NCBI GenBank assembly: GCA_002437285.1
Contig: DJOV01000024.1
Location: 1-8,387 of the forward strand
Length of the DNA stretch: 8,387 bases
Direction of reading: 5' to 3'
DNA from: Prevotella sp. UBA6429
Lineage (GTDB): Bacteria; Bacteroidota; Bacteroidia; Bacteroidales; Bacteroidaceae
In this document: one piece after another, positions 1-5,392 of the stretch
Layout: every line of letters starts with the position of its first letter
How positions within the stretch are numbered: the first letter of the stretch is position 1
Program-made: the position numbers and the translations under genes
The notes under the pieces: model-generated
Databases searched by the model: none
Seen by the model: only the letters and a program-made list of their open reading frames with translations
What the model was told of the DNA's origin: nothing

Positions 1-329
1 ATGGCGTTCATGTCGGTGTAGATGCCGTAGCCGGGCTTCACCTTGTACTCGGCCAGTGTCAGCCGCTTCCACTTGGCCAGCGAGTGCACCACCTCGGCCT
101 TGGCCTCGCCCATGTCCTTGATAGGGAACGTCACGGGACGCTCCACGCCGTTGAGGTCGTCGTTGATGCCCAGGCCTTGCAGCACGAAGAGGGGCGCCGT
201 CACACGACGCAGGCGCAACTCCGTGGAGAGGTTCTGCTGGAAAAACTCCTTGATCTGCTTGATGCCCAACTCGGTCTGGCACATGTCCAGAAGGGCCCGG
301 TAGCCCTGGGGCTTTATCAGTTTGCTCAT
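1..329 (-). CDS. asnA: Aspartate-ammonia ligase (asparagine synthetase A), N-terminal part, cut by window edge
   Basis: AsnA makes asparagine from aspartate, ammonia and ATP in the cytoplasm, by a class II aminoacyl-tRNA-synthetase-like fold. Reading the minus strand from the ATG at 329 gives 109 codons with no stop before the window edge. The start is fixed because an in-frame stop lies shortly upstream, at 354-356. The protein begins MSKLIKPQGYRALLDM and carries the family block EVVHSLAKWKR at residues 79-89, which matches E. coli AsnA almost letter for letter. Other family-like stretches are RRVTAPLFV (41-49), INDDLNGVERPV (55-66) and PGYGIYTDMNA (99-109). The family is about 330-345 residues, so roughly two thirds is missing to the left only because the window ends there. 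It is divergent from the secreted glycosidase gene across a 331-base gap and shows no functional link to it. The identification is firm; whether the rest is intact cannot be seen. Confidence 0.95.
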   Translation of the reverse strand, partial: MSKLIKPQGYRALLDMCQTELGIKQIKEFFQQNLSTELRLRRVTAPLFVLQGLGINDDLNGVERPVTFPIKDMGEAKAEVVHSLAKWKRLTLAEYKVKPGYGIYTDMNA

Positions 330-386
330 TGCTTCTATGTTGATTTTATGTGATCAAAAGGTATGTCGTGGCGTAATAACCACATG

Positions 387-417
387 CAAAGGTATACAAT
401 TACAGCCAACTGGCAAG
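387..417 (-). promoter_or_regulatory. Candidate Bacteroidota promoter for asnA
   Basis: On the minus strand TACCTTTG (plus-strand 387-394) matches the Bacteroidota -7 consensus TAnnTTTG exactly. CTTG, one base from the -33 consensus TTTG, lies 19 bases upstream (plus-strand 414-417), which is the usual spacing. Transcription would start near 380, leaving a leader of about 50 bases before the asnA ATG. The match is by eye only. Confidence 0.5.
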
Positions 418-539
418 CGTTTTAATGATAAAATTTACAAAATGACAGGAAAATAATTATTTTAATGGCGATTTGTAAATATTCAAACATAATGTATGCA
501 AAAATAATGTGTCTTGAGAAATGGCCGTTCAATCGCCAG

Positions 540-561
540 AAAGGCCTGGAGAGCCTTTTTT
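540..561 (+). terminator. Terminator-like hairpin with T run, no gene before it
   Basis: The arms AAAGGC (540-545) and GCCTTT (553-558) form a 6-bp stem around a 7-base loop. The right arm runs into a T tract (556-561), as in a rho-independent terminator read on the plus strand. The stem is short. The gene to the left runs away on the minus strand and the glycosidase promoter candidate lies downstream, so there is no obvious transcript to end here. It could end an unannotated small RNA, block stray transcription towards the glycosidase gene, or be chance. Confidence 0.3.
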
Positions 562-595
562 AACTTTCAGCCTGTCGGGATTTAACTATATTTTC

Positions 596-626
596 TTTAA
601 AATACAATAGGAATTCCTTATCTTTG
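596..626 (+). promoter_or_regulatory. Candidate Bacteroidota promoter for the GH128-like gene
   Basis: TATCTTTG (619-626) matches TAnnTTTG exactly. TTTA (596-599), one base off the -33 TTTG, sits 19 or 20 bases upstream. Transcription would start near 633, giving a leader of roughly 28 bases before the ATG at 661. No strong Shine-Dalgarno sequence is visible before the start codon, which is normal for this phylum. Confidence 0.55.
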
Positions 627-660
627 CAGACAAAATATTGCTAACAACCAAACATTGCAC

Positions 661-3426
661 ATGAAACGACTTTCTACATTAGCGTTGTCACTGATGGCAG
701 CCTGCCTGCCCTCATTGGCAGACAACACCACGCAGTCGGTCACACAAGTGGCCAATGCCGTAACGCTCGACAAGGATGTGGACTACCACATCACGTCGGC
801 CACTCCCTTCACCACCACGGGCAGCATCAACCTCACCAACACCGACCATGCTGTCATCATCCTCGACGCACTGAAGCCTTCGCTGGCACTCAAGCAGCTG
901 GCCTTCATCAGCATCAACGGCGAGCCTGCGGTCAACGGGAAAAACTGCCAGGTGAAGATTTACAACCGCGGTGCCATCATCATGCCCTACGGAGCCGACT
1001 TCAAGCCGCTTACGGTCTACACAGAGAGCGACTTCAAGGGCGAGAGTTGCAACGACTTCAACACCAACAGCTCGGGAGGCTTCATGCAGACCCTTACCGA
1101 CAAGCAGTTCAACAACCGCATCATGAGTTTCCGGCTCAAACGCGGATACATGGTGACCTTCGCTCTCAAGGACGGAGGACGCGGATACAGCCGCTGCTTC
1201 GTGGCCGACAAGGCTGACCTCGAGATCAACCTGCCGACGCTCATGCAGCACCGCATCTCATCCTACCGCCTCTTCAAATGGAACGATGTGTCGAAGGCCG
1301 GACTGGCCAACAACACGGGTGCGGAGGCCAACGACGCGCTCAACACACAGTGGTGTTACAGCTTCGGACTGGGCGGCGACACGGGCATCGACCGTGAGTG
1401 TGTGCCCCACCACATCTATGAGGACTGGCCCAACGCGGCTGCCTGCGGAAGCGTGAACTACACCACGTCGTCGCCCAACATGAAGACCAACAACGAGCCA
1501 CGCAACCAGTCGGACGACCATCCACAGACACTCGACCAGATACTCAACAACTGGGAGTCGCTCATGCGCACGGGACAGCGCCTCTGCACACCTTCGTCAT
1601 GGGACGGAAGCCCGTCGTTCAACCAGCAGTTCCTCGACTCCATCGATGCGCGCGGATGGCGATGCGACATCCTCGACGTGCACGCTTATTGGGCCACAGG
1701 CTCATTCTACAGCCTCAGCGGACTCTACAACAAGGCACACCGCCCCATCTGGGTCACCGAGTGGTGCTGGGGAGCCAGCTGGAACAAGAACGGCGCCTTC
1801 GCCAGCGGTGTCACCGAGACACAGAACGCTGACAACGTGATGAACATCTGCAACCTCATGAACGGATGGAACTACGTGGAGCGCTACGCCTACTGGAACA
1901 GTGAGCGTGACCCGTCAAGACTCTACAAGAACGGAGCCCTGACCGAAGGAGGCAAGCGCTACGCAGCCATGCAGCCCGGACTGGCCTACACGAGCAACGT
2001 GAACTCGTACGTGCCCACCAACCCGCGCACCTACGCCCCGACCAACCTCACGCTCTCGTTCCGCCCGGACAAGAGCATCGCCACGCTCACCTGGAACGAT
2101 AAGAACGGGGAGCTCAACGACTCGATGTGGATCGAGCGAAAGGTGGGAACGGACTCCAAAGCTGAATTCGAATTCTATAAAAAGGTGGACCTCAAAGACG
2201 ACGCTTCCAGCTATACCTTCGCTGACACGCTCGCCTCTTCAGGCTATTACACCTACCGTGTGGCTCTCCGCACGTTCAACAACCGCCTGCTCTACACCAA
2301 CGAGGTGGTCAACAACATCGCGGGGACGACCTCTGTGGGCAAGGACGAGCAGCAGGGAACACTGCAGTACGGCACCGTCACGACAGGCACGTCGGACGAG
2401 GCTTACCTCTACTTTGCCAACGACTTCGCCGAGCAGCCGGCCATCGTCTTTGGCGGTCTCAGCAACCGCACGGCCAGCATGATGCCGCAGGAGCGCGTCT
2501 CCAACATATACACCATGAAGGATGCCTCGGGCCAACGCAAGTACTCCTACTTCCGCTACAGCATCTACCCCTTCAACCAAGTGAAGAGCTCAAGTTCCAA
2601 GACCGACTTCTACAACGACTACACCGACTACACCTCATACCTGGTGGCCAAAGCTGGAACTGGCAAGATCGGTGACCTCAACTACGAGGCAGGCGTGTCG
2701 GGTAACTGCACGTCCGACGACACGGTGAGCATCAGCTTCACGCAGGAGTTTGCCGAGGCACCCGTGGTGCTGGCAACACCCATCATGGCCATCTCCACCA
2801 CAGAGCGCTATCCGGTCACGCCTCGCGTCTTCGATGTCACGACAAGCGGATGCAAGGTGGTGCTGCAACGCCAGCAAGCGCTCAGCGAGAGCAACGCCCT
2901 CAAGCGCACGGTGAAGTTCTCGTATGTCGCCATCGAGAAGGGACAGACCACGGACGGAGCCGGCAAGCTCATCACCGTAAAGGATACCACCGTCAACTTC
3001 ACATCGAAGGCTACGCTCAGCACTGACATCGCGTTTGGCGAAAAGATGAAAGACGCAGCTTTCCTCGTCCAGATGCAAACGCTCAACAATCCGGCCTTGG
3101 CCGTGCTGCGCACACGTCCGCTCAGCCTCTACGCCTCTACCGACTCCACGGGAACGCGCATCCGCTTGCAGGTGGACGAGACCAGCACCCTCACAGTGCC
3201 CTCACGCAACGATCCTTGGGAGGAGCGACTGGGATGGATCACCGTCAGCGAAGATAGCCAGTTTGTGACGGCCATCAAGGGCGTCACCGACCATAAGCCG
3301 GCAACAACCGGCAAAGCGATCTACACCATCAACGGCGTGCTGGCGGGCAAGAGCCTCAGCGAACTGCCAGCAGGCGTGTACATCGTCAAGGAGAATGGCG
3401 TGACACGCAAGGTGATGAAGAAATAA
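661..3426 (+). CDS. Secreted multi-domain glycoside hydrolase, GH128-like catalytic core, with sorting-like C-terminus
   Basis: A 921-residue exported protein, probably an endo-acting glucanase or related glycosidase; the substrate is inferred from family only. The ATG at 661 gives a clean signal peptide MKRLSTLALSLMAACLPSLA; a TTG two codons earlier is a poorer start. Residues about 25-215 are beta-rich and not recognised. Residues about 216-448 resemble the Glyco_hydro_cc/GH128 fold: TNNEP places the likely acid/base at Glu279, the block DVHAYW follows, and IWVTEW places the likely nucleophile at Glu367. The core closes with VERYAYW and LTEGGKRYAAM. Residues about 459-551 look like a fibronectin III domain. 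Three beta-rich modules follow (about 568-640, 673-760, 770-864), the first two resembling H-type lectin domains. The last about 40 residues (IYTINGVLAG, LPAGVYIVKENG, VTRKVMKK) resemble a type IX secretion sorting domain. Cys15 in LMAAC is a weak lipobox, so lipoprotein processing is an alternative. No SusC/SusD genes lie alongside. GH128 members studied elsewhere act on beta-1,3-glucan; the exact family here is uncertain. Confidence 0.8.
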   Translation: MKRLSTLALSLMAACLPSLADNTTQSVTQVANAVTLDKDVDYHITSATPFTTTGSINLTNTDHAVIILDALKPSLALKQLAFISINGEPAVNGKNCQVKIYNRGAIIMPYGADFKPLTVYTESDFKGESCNDFNTNSSGGFMQTLTDKQFNNRIMSFRLKRGYMVTFALKDGGRGYSRCFVADKADLEINLPTLMQHRISSYRLFKWNDVSKAGLANNTGAEANDALNTQWCYSFGLGGDTGIDRECVPHHIYEDWPNAAACGSVNYTTSSPNMKTNNEPRNQSDDHPQTLDQILNNWESLMRTGQRLCTPSSWDGSPSFNQQFLDSIDARGWRCDILDVHAYWATGSFYSLSGLYNKAHRPIWVTEWCWGASWNKNGAFASGVTETQNADNVMNICNLMNGWNYVERYAYWNSERDPSRLYKNGALTEGGKRYAAMQPGLAYTSNVNSYVPTNPRTYAPTNLTLSFRPDKSIATLTWNDKNGELNDSMWIERKVGTDSKAEFEFYKKVDLKDDASSYTFADTLASSGYYTYRVALRTFNNRLLYTNEVVNNIAGTTSVGKDEQQGTLQYGTVTTGTSDEAYLYFANDFAEQPAIVFGGLSNRTASMMPQERVSNIYTMKDASGQRKYSYFRYSIYPFNQVKSSSSKTDFYNDYTDYTSYLVAKAGTGKIGDLNYEAGVSGNCTSDDTVSISFTQEFAEAPVVLATPIMAISTTERYPVTPRVFDVTTSGCKVVLQRQQALSESNALKRTVKFSYVAIEKGQTTDGAGKLITVKDTTVNFTSKATLSTDIAFGEKMKDAAFLVQMQTLNNPALAVLRTRPLSLYASTDSTGTRIRLQVDETSTLTVPSRNDPWEERLGWITVSEDSQFVTAIKGVTDHKPATTGKAIYTINGVLAGKSLSELPAGVYIVKENGVTRKVMKK

Positions 3427-3451
3427 CCGGAGTCCCGACACTCCTAACACA

Positions 3452-3482
3452 ACAGAGGCTTGACTGCGTGTCAAGCCTCTGT
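3452..3482 (+). terminator. Perfect 13-bp hairpin after the glycosidase gene
   Basis: ACAGAGGCTTGAC (3452-3464) and its exact reverse complement (3470-3482) flank a 5-base loop TGCGT. It starts 26 bases after the glycosidase stop and ends 24 bases before the thioesterase ATG. The stem is strong, but only CATTTG follows instead of a T tract. It is therefore an imperfect intrinsic terminator, and could instead be a 3'-end stabiliser or allow partial read-through into the thioesterase gene, for which I see no good promoter. Confidence 0.6.
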
Positions 3483-3505
3483 CATTTGAAATAACATTTA
3501 CAGCC

Positions 3506-3952
3506 ATGAACATCGAACATCAGATTGAAATCATCAAGAAACAAGACGGGCTGTCCAACACGCTCGGCATGGAGTTTGTCTCCACACCCGAGCCCGACAC
3601 GCTGATGGCTCGCATGAAAGTGGACAAGCTCAACCGGCAACCCTTCGGCTTCCTGTCGGGCGGCGCGTCGCTGGCCTTGGCCGAGAACACGGCGGGCGTG
3701 GGCTCCATGGCCCTCTGCCCTGGTCGCATCTGCGTCGGCATCAACGTCAGCGGGAGCCATGTCAGGGCCGTCCGGGAAGGTGATGTGGTGACGGCTTACG
3801 CCAAACTGCAGTACAAGGGGCGCACACTCCATGAGTGGCAGGTCGACATCAAGAACCGGAAAGGGGATTTGGTGTCCACCGTCCACGTCACCAACTATGT
3901 CATCCACGTGTCGCAAAAACAACTTGACGAAGGATGCAAGACGCCTGAGTGA
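3506..3952 (+). CDS. Hotdog-fold acyl-CoA thioesterase, MenI/EntH (PaaI-like) type
   Basis: A 148-residue cytoplasmic enzyme of the hotdog thioesterase superfamily. Relatives such as E. coli MenI (YdiI) release 1,4-dihydroxy-2-naphthoate from its CoA ester in menaquinone synthesis, and EntH proofreads enterobactin loading. The core RQPFGFLSGGASLALAEN (residues 44-61) aligns with MenI QPFGLLHGGASVVLAES. It keeps Gln45 and the catalytic Glu60, but has Ser51 where E. coli has the active-site-loop His. INVSGSHVRAVREGDV aligns with the second family block LEINANHVRSAREG. Length is slightly over the usual 135-140. The ATG at 3506 is the natural start. No other men gene is in the window, so a menaquinone role is inference; a general acyl-CoA thioesterase is possible. 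It converges with aroB over a shared terminator. Confidence 0.85.
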   Translation: MNIEHQIEIIKKQDGLSNTLGMEFVSTPEPDTLMARMKVDKLNRQPFGFLSGGASLALAENTAGVGSMALCPGRICVGINVSGSHVRAVREGDVVTAYAKLQYKGRTLHEWQVDIKNRKGDLVSTVHVTNYVIHVSQKQLDEGCKTPE

Positions 3953-3965
3953 ACAGCGCATCAGA

Positions 3966-4015
3966 AACCGAAAAAAGCAGGATCGCATCGCATATGCAAT
4001 CCTGCTTTTTCGGTT
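3966..4015. terminator. Bidirectional rho-independent terminator between the thioesterase gene and aroB
   Basis: The left arm AACCGAAAAAAGCAGGAT (3966-3983) pairs with ATCCTGCTTTTTCGGTT (3999-4015), with a single bulged A. The stem continues past one C-A mismatch with GCAT (3985-3988) pairing ATGC (3994-3997), leaving a 5-base loop. The A run on one side and T run on the other give a U tract to transcripts from either strand. It lies 13 bases after the thioesterase stop and 61 bases beyond the aroB stop, as expected for convergent genes. Confidence 0.88.
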
Positions 4016-4076
4016 GTATGAAGTCCATTCCCGCCTCTTTTCAAGGGAAGGGGCTATGACATAGGGGGCTCTCGGA

Positions 4077-5144
4077 TCAGCCTTCGCGGAAGAAGTCGAG
4101 GGTTTCCCGGATCTCCTCGTCGGTGGCCGTCTGGTTGATCAGCACGTCCCCGATGGCATCGAGCAACGTGAAATTGATGATGCCCGACGTGTTTTTCTTG
4201 TCGTGGCGCATCAGCGCGATGAGCTCATCATAGTCGTCGCACGTGATGTCGAAGCGGGCGTAGTTGTCGCGGATGAAACTTACCGTCTGGCGCATCTGGT
4301 CGGAGGGGAAGCCCGCCTTGACCACCGACAGGTACAACTCACAGATCAGTCCATAGGCCACGGCATAGCCATGGAGGATGGGAGCCTCGCCTTCATGGTG
4401 ATGCTTCAGTGAGAAACTCTCGAAGGCATGGCCAAAGGTGTGGCCATAGTTAAGGGCCTTGCGGAGCCCTTTCTCGTGTGGGTCGAGCTTCACGACACGC
4501 TCCTTCACCTGCACCGACTTGGCCACCAGGGTCTGCAGGCGCGGCAGGTCGGGGTGTCCCAGGTCAAACCGCAACAGCTCGGCCCATGTCTTCTCGTCCG
4601 AAATCAACCCGTGCTTCAGCATTTCCGCATAGCCCGAACGCATGTTCTGGTCGTCCAGCGTACGGAGGAAGTGGGTGTCGAGGATGACATACCGCGAGTC
4701 GTTGAACACGCCGACCTCGTTCTTGAGGCCATTGAAGTTGATGCCGGTCTTGCCGCCCACCGACGCGTCGACCATCGACAGCAAGGTCGTCGGGATGTTG
4801 ATGAAGTCGATGCCGCGCTTGAACGTGGAGGCAGCAAAACCACCCAAATCAGTCACCATGCCGCCGCCCAAGTTGACAAGGCAACTGTGACGGTCGGCAC
4901 CACCCTCGTCGAGAGCTTGCCACACGTGGGTGAGCGACTGCAGGTCCTTGTGAACATCCGTGGAACCGATCGTGATGACCGGTGCGCCTTTCAGGCAGAA
5001 GAAATCTTTCACAAGAGGAAGACACAGATCGTGTGTCACCTCATCTGTCAGCACAAAAATGCTGTCGTGTTCACACTCGGACAAGGCTATGGCCAACTCC
5101 GTTTCCAAGTTTTGGGATATGATGACTCTCTGATTCATACGCAT
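4077..5144 (-). CDS. aroB: 3-dehydroquinate synthase
   Basis: AroB catalyses the second step of the shikimate pathway in the cytoplasm, turning 3-deoxy-D-arabino-heptulosonate 7-phosphate into 3-dehydroquinate with NAD and a divalent metal. The protein is 355 residues, a normal length. The NAD/phosphate-binding block GGGMVTDLGGFAAS is at 93-106, followed by FKRGIDFINIPTTLLSMVDASVGGKTGIN (108-136). The metal ligands are all present: Glu174 in GYAEMLKHG, His235 in LNYGHTFGHAFE and His258 in ILHG. The ATG at 5144 is followed two codons later by a second ATG at 5138, so either could be used. No other aro gene flanks it. It is transcribed towards the thioesterase gene and ends just past the shared terminator, and it is divergent from the barrel gene. 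The sequence gives no sign of truncation or of other damage. Confidence 0.97.
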   Translation of the reverse strand: MRMNQRVIISQNLETELAIALSECEHDSIFVLTDEVTHDLCLPLVKDFFCLKGAPVITIGSTDVHKDLQSLTHVWQALDEGGADRHSCLVNLGGGMVTDLGGFAASTFKRGIDFINIPTTLLSMVDASVGGKTGINFNGLKNEVGVFNDSRYVILDTHFLRTLDDQNMRSGYAEMLKHGLISDEKTWAELLRFDLGHPDLPRLQTLVAKSVQVKERVVKLDPHEKGLRKALNYGHTFGHAFESFSLKHHHEGEAPILHGYAVAYGLICELYLSVVKAGFPSDQMRQTVSFIRDNYARFDITCDDYDELIALMRHDKKNTSGIINFTLLDAIGDVLINQTATDEEIRETLDFFREG

Positions 5145-5165
5145 ACTATATTCTTTCTTGCGTTA

Positions 5166-5173
5166 CAAATATA
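5166..5173 (-). promoter_or_regulatory. Candidate -7 box of the aroB promoter
   Basis: On the minus strand this reads TATATTTG, an exact match to TAnnTTTG, 21 bases before the aroB ATG. Transcription would begin near 5160, leaving a leader of only about 15 bases. There is no clear TTTG at the -33 position; the nearest is a weak GGTT. The surrounding sequence is AT-rich, so a chance match is possible. Confidence 0.4.
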
Positions 5174-5364
5174 ATGATAATATGATAGGAACCACGACAT
5201 TCCACCTAACAAATTAAGACTTTTTAAGCCCGCCAACCACCATATTGCTCACTTATGGCAACGAATGTGCATACTATTTGAGAATTTTCAAAAAATATTT
5301 GGTGTCCCTTTTAAACTTATCACCAACACTCACGTCTATTAGTTTATAGAACAAGTACTAACAA

Positions 5365-5386
5365 CGATAGTCTGGAAAGGCTATCG
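5365..5386 (+). promoter_or_regulatory. Leader hairpin just before the barrel gene start
   Basis: CGATAGTC (5365-5372) pairs with GGCTATCG (5379-5386), eight pairs including one T-G wobble, around the loop TGGAAA. It ends 6 bases before the ATG at 5393. The only purine-rich, Shine-Dalgarno-like stretch in the leader (GGAAAGG, 5374-5380) lies in the loop and the start of the right arm. The structure could modulate translation or RNA stability, or favour the later ATG at 5405. No T tract follows, so it is not a terminator. Confidence 0.4.
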
Positions 5387-5392
5387 CCACAA

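Larger units (their letters stand above)
330..660. other. Divergent intergenic region, AT-rich, no gene seen
   Basis: This gap between two divergent genes is clearly more AT-rich than the genes on either side. I see no convincing reading frame in it. It holds a promoter candidate for asnA on the minus strand (387-417), a promoter candidate for the glycosidase gene on the plus strand (596-626), and a small GC hairpin followed by a T run (540-561). Two further minus-strand matches to TAnnTTTG lie at 484-491 and 499-506. They have no matching -33 box and may be chance in AT-rich sequence. Confidence 0.6.

Noticed and set aside
655..660. TTG start two codons before the glycosidase ATG
   Set aside because: The ATG at 661 gives a standard Met-Lys-Arg signal peptide; the TTG only adds Met-His and is a rarer start.
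712..1251. 179-codon minus-strand frame inside the glycosidase gene
   Set aside because: It is antisense to a coherent secreted protein and its Val/Glu/Arg-rich translation is typical of a reverse-frame artefact.
661..3426. Glycosidase as part of a polysaccharide utilisation locus
   Set aside because: No SusC/SusD pair, sensor or second glycosidase is in the window, and the flanking genes are housekeeping. The distant barrel gene is of the OMP_b-brl_3 type, not a SusC.
3831..4064. 77-codon plus-strand frame overlapping the thioesterase end and running through the terminator
   Set aside because: It is out of frame with the thioesterase and reads through the terminator hairpin, with no domain of its own.
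4428..5174. 248-codon open frame on the plus strand opposite aroB
   Set aside because: It lies entirely antisense to a clear aroB with conserved catalytic residues. It has no recognisable domain, and long antisense frames are common in GC-rich genes.
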